From positions 1 to 23,138 of the forward strand of contig JBBPYA010000102.1 in NCBI GenBank assembly GCA_038200385.1: DNA of 23,138 nucleotides, given 5' to 3'. Below, piece by piece: positions 14,012 to 22,273 of the stretch. Within the stretch, counting starts at the first letter, position 1. Every line of letters starts with the position of its first letter. A program made the translations under genes and the position numbers. The notes beneath the pieces were generated by a model. The model was not told the origin of the DNA. It worked only from the letters and a program-made list of their open reading frames with translations, and did not search any database. The stretch is from JBBPYA01 sp038200385 (GTDB lineage Bacteria > Actinomycetota > Actinomycetes > Mycobacteriales > Geodermatophilaceae).

Positions 14012-15016
14012 ATGCAGCAGTCATCTACCGGCACGGGAGCCGTCGGCGCCACGGCGGTGCTGCGGCCCATGCTGGCCACGCCGGGTGCGCTGCCCGGCGA
14101 CCGCGAGGATCCCCGTTGGGGCTACGAGTTCAAGTGGGACGGGGTCCGGGCGCTGGGGTTCCTCCGGTCAGGGCAGCTGATGCTTCGCAGCCGCAACGAC
14201 CGTGACATCACCGGGTCCTATCCGGAGGTGCAGGGGTTGGCCGGTCAGCTCGGCGGCGGCGAGCACGTCCTCGACGGGGAGCTGGTAGCCCTCGACTCCC
14301 ACGGCAGGCCGAGCTTCTCCGCGCTGCAGAGCCGGATACACGTCTCCGCCGAGCGAGCCGTCCGCACCCTCGTCGAGACGGTCCCCGTCACGTTCTTCGT
14401 CTTCGACGTCCTCGTCCTGGGCGGCCGCCGGGTGCTCGACGTCCACTACGCCGAACGCCGCGCCCTGCTCGCCGACCTCGGGCTGTCCGGGCCCTCGTGG
14501 CAGAGTCCGGCGCACTACGAGGGCGGCGGGCGGGAGATCCTCGCGGCCAGCGTGAGCACCGGTCTGGAGGGGGTGCTGGCCAAGCGGCTGGACTCGACGT
14601 ACCGGCCGGGACAACGCTCCCCCCACTGGCGGAAGGTCAAGAATCTGCGGATGCAGGAGATCGTGGTGGGCGGCTGGAAGCCCGGACAGGGCCGCCGGGA
14701 CGGGTTGCTGGGCGCCCTGCTGATGGGCATCCCCGAAGGTCCGGCCCTGCGCTACGTCGGCAACGTGGGGACCGGCTTCAGCGACGAGGCACTGCGCCGG
14801 CTCGGCGGGCAGCTCGCGGCCGTGGCCTGGGCCTCGTCGCCATTCCACGACGTGCCGCCCCAGCAGGCGCGCGATGCCCGGTGGGTTCGCCCCGAGCTGG
14901 TCGGAGAGGTTGCCTTCGGGGAATGGACCACCGACGGCCGGCTGCGGCATCCGACCTGGCGCGGCCTGCGCCCGGACCTGTCGGCCGCGGAGGTGAGCCG
15001 TGTCGGGACCCGGTGA
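14012..15016 (+). CDS. ATP-dependent DNA ligase (LigD ligase-domain / LigC type)
   Basis: This 334-aa enzyme seals DNA nicks using ATP. Nucleotidyltransferase motifs are visible: I, EFKWDGVR (39-46) with adenylated K41; Ia, RSRN (59-62); III, HVLDGELVALD (85-95) with E90; FFVFDVL (128-134); IV, EGVLAKR (186-192); V, HWRKVK (205-210). The OB-fold domain follows, with YVGNVGTGFS and the motif VI-like RHPTWRGLR (312-320). It lacks the nuclease and polymerase domains of full-length LigD. The ATG has a strong GGAGGAAG site 8 nt or less upstream. The last 17 nt overlap the polymerase gene, so the two are translationally linked and likely work together in end joining. No Ku gene is in the window. 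Confidence 0.92.
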   Translation: MQQSSTGTGAVGATAVLRPMLATPGALPGDREDPRWGYEFKWDGVRALGFLRSGQLMLRSRNDRDITGSYPEVQGLAGQLGGGEHVLDGELVALDSHGRPSFSALQSRIHVSAERAVRTLVETVPVTFFVFDVLVLGGRRVLDVHYAERRALLADLGLSGPSWQSPAHYEGGGREILAASVSTGLEGVLAKRLDSTYRPGQRSPHWRKVKNLRMQEIVVGGWKPGQGRRDGLLGALLMGIPEGPALRYVGNVGTGFSDEALRRLGGQLAAVAWASSPFHDVPPQQARDARWVRPELVGEVAFGEWTTDGRLRHPTWRGLRPDLSAAEVSRVGTR

Positions 15017-15920
15017 GAAGGTCTCCGTCTCCGTCGAGGGGCGGCGGCTGCAGCTGTCCAACATGGGCAAGGTGCTCTACGCCGAGACCGGCTTCACCAA
15101 AGGCCAGGTCATCGACTACTACGCAAGGGTCGGCGAGATCCTGCTCCCGCACCTGGCCGGCCGCCCGCTCACCGTCAAGCGCTACCCCGACGGGGTGGCC
15201 GGCAAGTCCTTCTTCGAGAAGAACATCCCCTCGCACGCCCCGAGCTGGGTCCGCTCGGTCGAGCTGCCGACACCGGGCAGCACCCGGCAGCGGGAGACCA
15301 TCCGGTACGTCGTCGTCGACGGCCTGCCCACGCTCGTCTGGCTGGCGAACCTGGCCGCCCTCGAACTGCACATCCCGCAGTGGACCGTGGGCCCGCGCGG
15401 CGGCGTGCGCGGGGCGAACCTGATGGTCTTCGACCTGGACCCGGGGCCGCCGGCCACCGTCGTCGACTGCGCCCGGGTCGCATCGTGGGTCCAGGAGGTA
15501 CTCGCCGAGGACGGGCTGCAGGCGTGGCCCAAGACCAGCGGGTCCAAGGGCATGCAGCTCTACGTCCCATTGCGCGAGGTGGACCCGACCAGGCCGTGGG
15601 ACTACGCGCGGGCGCTGGCCAAGCGGATCAGCGCGGAGCACCCCGACCGGGTGGTCTGGCAGATGACCAAGGCGTTGCGCGCGGGCAAGGTACTCATCGA
15701 CTGGAGCCAGAACAACGGCGCGAAGACGACGATCGCGCCGTACTCGCTGCGGGCCCGGCCGCTGCCGACGGTGTCGACGCCGCTGACCTGGGACGAGGTG
15801 ACGGACTGCCGGACCGAGACCGACCTGCGCTTCACCGCGGAGGACGTCCTCGGCCGCATCGAGCGGGTCGGCGACCTGGCCGCTGAGCTGTTGCAGGTGC
15901 GTCAGCCGCTGCCCGGCTGA
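15000..15920 (+). CDS. LigD-type polymerase domain protein (primase-polymerase of NHEJ)
   Basis: The 306-aa archaeo-eukaryotic primase-family polymerase adds nucleotides, often ribonucleotides, at broken ends before ligation. Markers are H124 in ALELHIPQW, the metal-binding D145 and D147 in MVFDLDPGP, the KTSGSKGMQLYVPL segment (178-191) and the third acid D234 in VLIDWSQNNGAKTTIAPYSL. The position often occupied by His in SKGLH reads Gln here (Q186), which should be checked against close relatives. The GTG start at 15000-15002 lies inside the ligase gene and is preceded by GGAGG with 6 nt spacing. The gene converges on a membrane protein gene, with 13 nt between stops. Confidence 0.92.
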   Translation: MSGPGEKVSVSVEGRRLQLSNMGKVLYAETGFTKGQVIDYYARVGEILLPHLAGRPLTVKRYPDGVAGKSFFEKNIPSHAPSWVRSVELPTPGSTRQRETIRYVVVDGLPTLVWLANLAALELHIPQWTVGPRGGVRGANLMVFDLDPGPPATVVDCARVASWVQEVLAEDGLQAWPKTSGSKGMQLYVPLREVDPTRPWDYARALAKRISAEHPDRVVWQMTKALRAGKVLIDWSQNNGAKTTIAPYSLRARPLPTVSTPLTWDEVTDCRTETDLRFTAEDVLGRIERVGDLAAELLQVRQPLPG

Positions 15921-15937
15921 GGCCGCCGGTGGCTCAG
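15917..15937. terminator. Imperfect hairpin between convergent genes
   Basis: CTGA-(G)-GCC pairs with GGC-TCAG around a GCCGGT loop, with one bulged G. It spans the stop codons of the polymerase and membrane-protein genes and could serve as a bidirectional terminator. The stem is short. Confidence 0.3.
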
Positions 15938-16806
15938 TAGGCCTCGGGCTCGACCTCGAAGCCGGCCCGGTCGACGCGGCGGTGGAAGCGCATCCCGGTC
16001 AGGCCGCCCATGATCGCTCCGACCAGGGTGACTCCGAGGACGATCCCGATGGCGATCCAGCTCGTCGTCGTGAAGTTCCCTGACGCCAGCGGTGCGTTGG
16101 GCAGGTTGAGCTGGCCGGCGATGTCGCTGCCGCCATTGGTGAGCAGGCCGATCCCGGCGATGGCCGCCGCGATCAGCACCGACCACAGCCAGACCGCGAT
16201 CCCCTGCCGGACCCCGTTGAACCGCGCCATCCGCCCCGCGACGTAACCCCCGCAGAAGTAGGCCACGAGCAGCACGGCGAGGATCGTGATGATGGTCGCG
16301 ACACCGAGGCTGCGCACGTCCTGGGCCGCGGTCTGTCCGTTGATCACGGTGCCGAGGTTCAACGCCGTGACGACGGCTGCGACGAGCGCGACCAGCACCA
16401 CCGTGGCGCCGACCGCGGTCAGCCAGCCGAAGAACGCCGAGCCGATCTTGACACCGCCGAAGGCATCCCGCTCGCGGGCCCGCACGCTGTCGTAGTCCAG
16501 GTCTGCCGCGGCCGGTGCCACATCGTGGCCGCCGGCGACCGGGGTCCACCGCTGGTCGGTCGAGGTCTGGTGGCCCTCCTGCCCGTAACCGCCCTGCTGG
16601 TAGCCCTGGGTACCGGACTCACCGCTCCGGTAGGACTGGTTTGCCGAGTCGGCCGGCGGGTAGGGCTGGGACATCGCCTCGGTGGGCTGGTGCCCCTCCG
16701 CGGAGTACCCCGTCCGTTGCTCGGCGGTCGGGGTCCACTCGGCGGTCGCGTCCGGGTCGGTTGCGGGCCGGGAGGTGTCTCGCTGGGGGTCATACGCACT
16801 GGACAT
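15934..16806 (-). CDS. Four-TM membrane protein with long disordered N-terminus (YrzE/TIGR04086-like)
   Basis: This is a 290-aa protein. Residues 1-115 are hydrophilic and rich in Gln, Tyr, Gly, Ser and Thr, with repeated Tyr-Gln-Gly patterns between 57 and 80, and look disordered and cytoplasmic. A conserved patch RERDAFGGVKIGSAFFGWL (about 111-129) leads into TM1 (127-150). TM2 (168-190) contains YFCGGYVAGRMARFNG, TM3 is 202-222 and TM4 is 250-272, ending in GMRFHRR. The CGGYVAGRMARF signature is one I associate with actinobacterial membrane proteins of unknown function, some annotated as YrzE or TIGR04086; that name is from memory. It lies downstream of hrpA on the same strand, 81 nt away. 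The ribosome binding site is weak. Confidence 0.8.
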   Translation of the reverse strand: MSSAYDPQRDTSRPATDPDATAEWTPTAEQRTGYSAEGHQPTEAMSQPYPPADSANQSYRSGESGTQGYQQGGYGQEGHQTSTDQRWTPVAGGHDVAPAAADLDYDSVRARERDAFGGVKIGSAFFGWLTAVGATVVLVALVAAVVTALNLGTVINGQTAAQDVRSLGVATIITILAVLLVAYFCGGYVAGRMARFNGVRQGIAVWLWSVLIAAAIAGIGLLTNGGSDIAGQLNLPNAPLASGNFTTTSWIAIGIVLGVTLVGAIMGGLTGMRFHRRVDRAGFEVEPEAY

Positions 16807-16887
16807 GTGTGCACTCTGCCCTGTCCGGGGCCGTTGTTAACCCTTCTTGGGGGGTGCGTCGCCGAACTAACCGGCACGCCGAGCAAC

Positions 16888-19800
16888 TCAGACGAGCAGT
16901 TCGTCCAGCTGCCGGAAGATCCTCCGTTCGGACACCGGCCCCGCGGTACCCAGCGGTTGGGCGAACAGACTGATCCGCAACTCCTCGAGCTGCCAACGGA
17001 TCCGGCGTACGTCCGGGTCGTCCGGGCGTTGCGCGGCCAGCTCGTCGTACTCGGCGCGGACGGCGTGCACCCGGGTCATCGCCAGCTCGTCCCGGGCGGT
17101 GTTGCCGGGAAGCTTGTCCAGCCGATGCTGCATCCCCCGCAGGTAGCGCGGAAGCTCCCCGAGCTGGACCCGGCCGGTGTCCCGGACAAAGCCGGGGTGG
17201 ATCAGGCCGATCAGCTGATCGCGCAGGTCCGCCGCCGCGGCAGCGGGCAGCCCGCGGGTCGCTGCGAGCCGCTGCTCGACCGCGCGACCCGCGGCCAGCA
17301 CCGGCTCCACCCGGGTCACGACGTCCGTGGTCAGTCCGGCAAGACGGTCCCGGGCAGCGGCCTGCAGGGCAGCGAACCCTGCCGCCTCCCCCGGCGGTCC
17401 CCCGGCGTCGGCGATCAGCTCGTCCAGGGCAGTGGCCACGCAGTCGGCCAACAGAGCGGGCACGTCGCCGTACGGGTTGATCTGCAGTCCGAGCTTGACC
17501 GCGGACGGCAAGGCCCGCACGACGGCGCGGAGCGGGGACGGCACGGTGAGCTGGAGCAGCCGGCGTACGCCGGACCACATCTGGCGGCGCTGTTCCTGAG
17601 CGGTCGGGACGGCCCTGATGCCGACCGTGGCACCCTCGTCGACCAGTGTCGGGTACACCGTCATGGTCCGACCCGCCGGGGCGATCTGGATGGACGCGGG
17701 CAGCGGCCCGTCCGGCCACGCGGTGAGCCCGGTCCGCTCCACGGTGGCACTGGCCCTGGACACCGCCGCGGCGAGCACCGGCGCGAGCCGCGTTCTCAAC
17801 TCGGCCGGGTCCTTGCCCTCGGTCAGGGTGCGCCCGCTCTCGACGACGCGGAACGTCGGCCGCAGATGGTCCGGAACGCGATCTAGCCGCCATGCCTCCC
17901 GGGGGACCACGACCCCGGTGCGCCGTTCCAACTCCTCCTCCAGCGCGCCGAGCAGGGAGCCCTGGCCCAGACCCGGCAGGACGAGGTCGACGTAATCGGC
18001 GACGGGTACGAAGTTGCGGCGCACGTCCTTGCGCAGGGACCGCAGCAGTGCGGTGACGAGTTCGGTGCGCTGCCCGGGCGGGAGCCAGCTGAACCCGTCG
18101 CCGGGGAGGTCGGCGAGTTCGGCGAGCGGGACATCGATCGTGACGCCGTCGGATCGGGTCCCCGGCTGGAAGTGGTAGGACAGCGGCAGCCGCACGCCCT
18201 CCCGCTCCAGGACATCGGGGAACTGCCCGGCGTCGACGGCGGTCGCGGCCGCGGCGTTGGTGAGCATCCGGGCATCGAAGTTCAGCAGCTCCGGCTGGGT
18301 CCGCCGGGTCTGCTTCCACCAGCTGTCGAAGTGCCGCGCCGAGACGACGTCGGCCCCGACCCGCTCGGCGTACAGCTCGAACAACGTCTCGTCGTCGACC
18401 CTGATGTCGCGGCGCCGGACCCGGTCCTCCAGCGAGGTGACCTCGGCCAGCGCGGCCCGGTTGTGCACCAGGAACGCGTGCGGCGACGCCCAGTCCCCCT
18501 CGACGAGGGCGTGCCGGATGAACAGCTCGCGGGACACTTCCGGGTCGATCGGGCCGTAGTTGACGCTGCGTCCGGCGACGAGCGGAACGCCGTACAGGCT
18601 GACCTTCTCGGTGGCCAGCACCGCACCGCGCCGCGCGTCCCAGCGCGGCTCGCTGTACACCCGCAGGAGCAGATGCCCGGCCAGCGCCTCGACATCGGTG
18701 GGATCGACGGCGGCCACGGTGCGTGCCCAGAGCCGGGAGGTCTCGACGAGTTCCGCGGCAACCACCCACCGCGGGGGCTTCTTGGCAAGGGCCGATCCCG
18801 GGAAGATCAGGAACCGCGCCCCGCGCGCGCCGAGGTAGTCGCGAACCCCTTCTCGTACACCGACATGGGAGAGCAGCCCGGCGATCAGGGATCGGTGGAC
18901 GGCGTGACCGTCGTCGGGTGCGCTGCTCATGGTCAGTCCCAGACGCTTGGTGACCTGGCGGAGCTGGGTGTAGAGGTCCTGCCATTCCCGGACTCGCAGG
19001 TAGTGCAGGAACTCGGCCTTGCAGAGTCGGCGGAACCGGTTGCCCGACAGTTCCTGTTGCGCTTGCGTGAGGTACCGCCACAGCGCGAGGTAGCCCAGGA
19101 AGTCGGAGTCGGGGACGGCGAAGCGGGCATGGGTCTCGTCCGCCGCCTGCTGCTTGTCCGTCGGCCGCTCACGAGGGTCCACAATGGACAGTGCCGCGGC
19201 GATGACCAGGGTCTCGTGCAGGCAGCCGTTCCCGTCCGCGGCGAGGATCATCCGGGCCAGCCGGGGATCGACGGGCAGCTGGGCCAGCTGGCGGCCCAGC
19301 GCGGTGAGCCGCTTGGTCGGGTCCGGCTGCTGCGGATCGAGCGCTCCGAGTTCCTCGAGCAGCTGTACGCCGGCGGCAACGTTGCGCCGATCCGGGGGAT
19401 CCACGAACGGAAACGCCGCGATCTCGCCGATCCCCAGCGCGGTCATCTGCAGGATGACGCTGGCCAGGTTCGTCCGCAGGATCTCCGGTTCGGTGAACTC
19501 CGGCCGGCTGGCGAAGTCCTGCTCGGCGTACAGCCGGATGCAGATGCCGTCCGAGGTGCGTCCACACCGTCCCTTGCGCTGGTTCGCCGAGGCCTGGCTG
19601 ATGTCTTCGATGGGCAGCCGCTGCACCTTTGTGCGGTGGCTGTACCGCGAGATCCGGGCGGTTCCCGGGTCCACCACGTAATGGATACCCGGCACCGTGA
19701 GCGAGGTCTCCGCGACATTCGTCGCGAGCACGATCCGGCGTCCGCTGTGCGGTTGGAATACCCGGTGCTGCTCGGCCGTGGACAGCCGGGCGAACAGCGG

Positions 19801-20784
19801 CAATACCTCGGCGCCGGGCTGCGCACCTCCCGCCGGCGACACCAGACGGCCGCGCAGAGCCTCCGCTGTGTCCCGGATCTCGCGCTCGCCGGACAGGAAC
19901 ACCAGGATGTCGCCCGGCCCTTCGGCGGACAGCTCGTCGACGGCGTCCAGGATCGCCTCGGTCTGGTCGCGGTCCGGGTCGGCGGCCGGCGTACCGGGTG
20001 CCGCGTCCGGATCGACGACCGGCCGGTAGCGCACCTCGACGGGGTAGGTCCGCCCGGACACCTCGACGATCGGCGCCCCGCCGAAGTGGGCGGCGAATCG
20101 CGCCGGGTCGATCGTCGCCGACGTGACGACCACCTTCAGGTCGGGCCGCCGCGGCAGCAGCGCCTTGAGGTAGCCGAGCAGGAAGTCGACGTTCAGGCTG
20201 CGCTCGTGCGCTTCGTCGAGGATGAGCGTGTCGTACTGCAGCAACTGCCGGTCCTGCTGGATCTCGGCGAGCAGGATGCCGTCGGTCATCACCTTGACCA
20301 GGGTGTCGTCGGAGGACTGGTCGGTGAAGCGGACCTTCCAGCCGACCGCGGCACCCAGCGGCGTCCCCAGTTCCTCGGCGATCCGTTCGGCGACCGTGCG
20401 CGCCGCGATCCGGCGGGGTTGGGTGTGCCCGATCGTCCCGCGGATGCCCCGGCCGAGTTCCAGGCAGATCTTCGGCAGCTGCGTCGTCTTGCCCGAGCCG
20501 GTCTCCCCGGCCACCACGACGACCTGGTGTCCCCCGATGGCGGCCAGCAGCTCGTCCCTGGCCTGGCTGACCGGAAGCTGTGGCGGGTAGCTGATCGGGG
20601 GCAGCGCGGCCCGCCGCCGGGCCACCTTTTGGGCGGCGCGGTCGGCCTCGGTCTCCCAGGCGGCGCGGGCGGCTGCCTGCCGCTGTCGATCCCGCTGCCG
20701 GCGTATGCCGTCCAGCCGACGGCGCAGCCGCTGCTCGTCGCGCAGGGTCAGCGTCGCCAGCCGCGCCGCCAGGTCATCGGACAC
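16888..20784 (-). CDS. hrpA: ATP-dependent RNA helicase HrpA (DEAH box, DUF3418 C-terminus)
   Basis: The 1298-aa full-length DEAH-box helicase (usual length about 1300) acts on RNA, possibly on structured mRNA or stalled ribosomes. A basic coiled N-terminus (1-60) precedes the motor: Walker A GETGSGKT (93-100), TQPRR (121-125), DEAH (190-193), SAT (222-224), FLSGEREI (297-303), TNVAETS (355-361) and QRKGRCGR (402-409). Winged-helix, ratchet and OB-like parts follow, then the long HrpA C-terminal region with LSYHFQPGTRSDGVTIDVPL. The start is the GTG at 20782-20784. No strong ribosome binding site is visible, so a nearby start cannot be excluded. A long open frame runs antisense through much of it (18172-22017) and is rejected as a GC artefact. 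Confidence 0.95.
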   Translation of the reverse strand: MSDDLAARLATLTLRDEQRLRRRLDGIRRQRDRQRQAAARAAWETEADRAAQKVARRRAALPPISYPPQLPVSQARDELLAAIGGHQVVVVAGETGSGKTTQLPKICLELGRGIRGTIGHTQPRRIAARTVAERIAEELGTPLGAAVGWKVRFTDQSSDDTLVKVMTDGILLAEIQQDRQLLQYDTLILDEAHERSLNVDFLLGYLKALLPRRPDLKVVVTSATIDPARFAAHFGGAPIVEVSGRTYPVEVRYRPVVDPDAAPGTPAADPDRDQTEAILDAVDELSAEGPGDILVFLSGEREIRDTAEALRGRLVSPAGGAQPGAEVLPLFARLSTAEQHRVFQPHSGRRIVLATNVAETSLTVPGIHYVVDPGTARISRYSHRTKVQRLPIEDISQASANQRKGRCGRTSDGICIRLYAEQDFASRPEFTEPEILRTNLASVILQMTALGIGEIAAFPFVDPPDRRNVAAGVQLLEELGALDPQQPDPTKRLTALGRQLAQLPVDPRLARMILAADGNGCLHETLVIAAALSIVDPRERPTDKQQAADETHARFAVPDSDFLGYLALWRYLTQAQQELSGNRFRRLCKAEFLHYLRVREWQDLYTQLRQVTKRLGLTMSSAPDDGHAVHRSLIAGLLSHVGVREGVRDYLGARGARFLIFPGSALAKKPPRWVVAAELVETSRLWARTVAAVDPTDVEALAGHLLLRVYSEPRWDARRGAVLATEKVSLYGVPLVAGRSVNYGPIDPEVSRELFIRHALVEGDWASPHAFLVHNRAALAEVTSLEDRVRRRDIRVDDETLFELYAERVGADVVSARHFDSWWKQTRRTQPELLNFDARMLTNAAAATAVDAGQFPDVLEREGVRLPLSYHFQPGTRSDGVTIDVPLAELADLPGDGFSWLPPGQRTELVTALLRSLRKDVRRNFVPVADYVDLVLPGLGQGSLLGALEEELERRTGVVVPREAWRLDRVPDHLRPTFRVVESGRTLTEGKDPAELRTRLAPVLAAAVSRASATVERTGLTAWPDGPLPASIQIAPAGRTMTVYPTLVDEGATVGIRAVPTAQEQRRQMWSGVRRLLQLTVPSPLRAVVRALPSAVKLGLQINPYGDVPALLADCVATALDELIADAGGPPGEAAGFAALQAAARDRLAGLTTDVVTRVEPVLAAGRAVEQRLAATRGLPAAAAADLRDQLIGLIHPGFVRDTGRVQLGELPRYLRGMQHRLDKLPGNTARDELAMTRVHAVRAEYDELAAQRPDDPDVRRIRWQLEELRISLFAQPLGTAGPVSERRIFRQLDELLV

Positions 20785-20885
20785 CGGGGATCTGCCAAGT
20801 CGTCATGGGAAGGGGTACGCCCGTCGACTGTCGCACGCCGTCGCCGCGGCCGTCGGCGCGGGCCGGTCGCAGCACCGGGCCCGAC

Positions 20886-20891
20886 TAGGGT
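20886..20891 (+). promoter_or_regulatory. Candidate -10 box for the 71-aa protein gene
   Basis: TAGGGT fits TANNNT and lies 38 nt upstream of the ATG at 20930. It would give a leader of about 30 nt containing the GGAGG site. No clear -35 box is seen. It lies in the 145-nt region between the divergent hrpA and this gene. Confidence 0.3.
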
Positions 20892-20929
20892 CGGCAGGAC
20901 ACCGTCACACTCGATGTTGGAGGACCGCC

Positions 20930-21145
20930 ATGGCCCGCTACGACCTGAGCAGCACCACGCTGGGCACCCTGCTCGACGATCCCGAGGTCGTGGCGATCAT
21001 GGAGAAGCACAGCCCGGGCATCACGTCGAACCCGATGATCGGGATGGCGAAGAACATGCCCGCGTCCCAGGTCATGGGAATGGCCGGTGGCATGGTCGGG
21101 CAGGACGCCGTGCAGGCGATCCAGACCGAAGTCGCCGCGCTCTAG
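20930..21145 (+). CDS. 71-aa protein of unknown function
   Basis: This is a real small gene. It has a strong TTGGAGGACC ribosome binding site with 6 nt spacing, a clear ATG, and a well-formed soluble protein. The sequence begins YDLSSTTLGTLLDDPEVVAIM and continues EKHSPGITSNPMIGMAKNM, then a Met/Gly-rich part (48-56) and a short C-terminal helix. From memory, this pattern (LLDDP..V..LEKH.PG...NP...MA..M) resembles a small helical module found at the ends of some glycoside hydrolases and esterases, here standing alone. That link is not verified. The next gene starts 9 nt after its stop, so the two are probably one operon. It is divergent from hrpA. Confidence 0.75.
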   Translation: MARYDLSSTTLGTLLDDPEVVAIMEKHSPGITSNPMIGMAKNMPASQVMGMAGGMVGQDAVQAIQTEVAAL

Positions 21146-21154
21146 CCGGTTCGG

Positions 21155-22225
21155 GTGGACCTCGAGACCGTCACGGCGGAGCTGTACGCGCTCGAGCTGT
21201 CCGAGTTCACCGCATTTCGTACGGAACGGGAGAAGCAGGCCAGGGCCGGCGGCGACAAGGAGCTGGCCAGGCACATCCACGAGTTGCGCAAGCCGACGGT
21301 CACCGCCTGGCTGTCCAACCTGCTCGCCCGGGAGCGGCCGGACTCGCTCCGGCCGCTGGCCGAACTCGGCGCGCAACTGCAGGCGGCGCAGCAGAGTCTG
21401 CAGGGCAGCGAGCTGCGCGAGTTGTCCAAGCAGCGCAGCCGGGTCGTGTACGCACTGGCGCGGGAGGCCAGGGAGCTGGCCGGTCAGCACGGGCAGCAGG
21501 TCAGCGAGCAGGTCGCCCGGGAGCTGGAGCAGACCCTGGAGGCGACGCTGGCCGACCCCACCATCGCCGACACGGTGCTGGCCGGGCGATTGACCACGGC
21601 GGTGCAGCACGCCGGCTTCGGTCCCGGCGGGGTGGTCTCCCGAGCGGCCCGGATCGCCCCGGCCGGCGCCGGTGGGGCGGCCGGCCGCTCGTCGTCCGCC
21701 TCCGGTCGGACCGGGCCGGCAGGAACGCAGGCCGCCCGTCGCGGAGCCGCGGCGGGCGCAGCGGGGACGGACGGCCCGAGGGGTGCGGGGGGCGCAAGGA
21801 GTGCGGCGGGCGCGGGGGACTCGAGGGGTACGGGGGACTCGAAGAGTGCGGCGGGCGCGAGGGCCTCGAAGGGTGCGGGGGAATCGGAGACGGCCGGCAC
21901 CGACGAACTCGCCGAGCGGCGCCGGATCGCCCGCCGGGCCAACGCCGAGCGGGATGTCGCCGATGCCGAGTGGGCTGTCCGCGAGGCCACCGACGCGGCC
22001 GAGCAGGCCCGTCGTGAGGTCGAGGATCTCGACCGCCGACAGGCGGAACTCCTGCGGCGGATCGACGAACTGACGGAGGCGCTCCGGCTGGCCGAAGAGG
22101 AGCTGCCGGCAACACGTCGGGACGGTCGACGGGCCGCCCGGGACAGCGCCAAGGCCGAGCAGGCCCGCGACCGCGCCGAGCGGATGCTCCAGCGCACTCG
22201 CGACGTCTTGGCCACGCTGGACTAG
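21155..22225 (+). CDS. Hypothetical coiled-coil protein with internal tandem repeat
   Basis: This is a 356-aa soluble protein of unknown function. The N-terminal part (1-150) is helical and conserved in style: VTAELYALELSEFTAFRTER, then LARHIHELRKPTVTAWLSNL, SELRELSKQRSRVVYALARE and LADPTIADTVLAGRLTTAV. I recognise this layout from actinobacterial hypothetical proteins but know no function. Residues 165-250 are low-complexity Gly/Ala/Ser with a 15-residue repeat. Residues 255-350 form a long charged coiled coil (RANAERDVADAEWAVREATD, then AEQARREVEDLDRRQAELLR). The GTG at 21155 has no evident ribosome binding site; translation is probably coupled to the 71-aa gene 9 nt upstream. The gene converges on the AI-2E-family gene across a strong hairpin. 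Confidence 0.78.
   Translation: MDLETVTAELYALELSEFTAFRTEREKQARAGGDKELARHIHELRKPTVTAWLSNLLARERPDSLRPLAELGAQLQAAQQSLQGSELRELSKQRSRVVYALAREARELAGQHGQQVSEQVARELEQTLEATLADPTIADTVLAGRLTTAVQHAGFGPGGVVSRAARIAPAGAGGAAGRSSSASGRTGPAGTQAARRGAAAGAAGTDGPRGAGGARSAAGAGDSRGTGDSKSAAGARASKGAGESETAGTDELAERRRIARRANAERDVADAEWAVREATDAAEQARREVEDLDRRQAELLRRIDELTEALRLAEEELPATRRDGRRAARDSAKAEQARDRAERMLQRTRDVLATLD
21767..21898 (+). repeat. 45-nt tandem repeat coding a Gly/Ala/Ser linker
   Basis: Two full 45-nt copies (21788-21832 and 21833-21877) are flanked by partial copies on both sides. In protein they align as GGARSAAGAGDSRGT and GDSKSAAGARASKGA, followed by GESETAG. The block AGTGCGGCGGGCGCG is identical in both copies. 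The unit length is a multiple of three, so copy-number change keeps the frame and would only lengthen or shorten the linker. Confidence 0.8.
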
Positions 22226-22246
22226 CCGCTTCTCACAACGCTGAGC

Positions 22247-22266
22247 GCAGCCGGTCGGCCGGCTGC
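22247..22266. terminator. Strong bidirectional terminator-like hairpin
   Basis: GCAGCCGG and CCGGCTGC form a perfect 8-bp GC stem around a TCGG loop. It lies in the 48-nt gap between two convergent genes, 21 nt after one stop and 7 nt before the other. There is no U-tract, but position and symmetry favour termination in both directions. Confidence 0.65.
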
Positions 22267-22273
22267 TGGAACG

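Noticed and set aside
21767..21898. Possible CRISPR-like or mobile repeat
   Set aside because: Copies are directly adjacent without unique spacers and keep the reading frame, which fits a protein-coding tandem repeat.
18172..22017. Very long plus-strand open frame, antisense to hrpA and running on through the 71-aa and coiled-coil genes
   Set aside because: It has biased Arg/Gly/Pro/Asp composition, no recognisable domain and no ribosome binding site, and overlaps three convincing genes. Long antisense frames are normal in GC-rich DNA.
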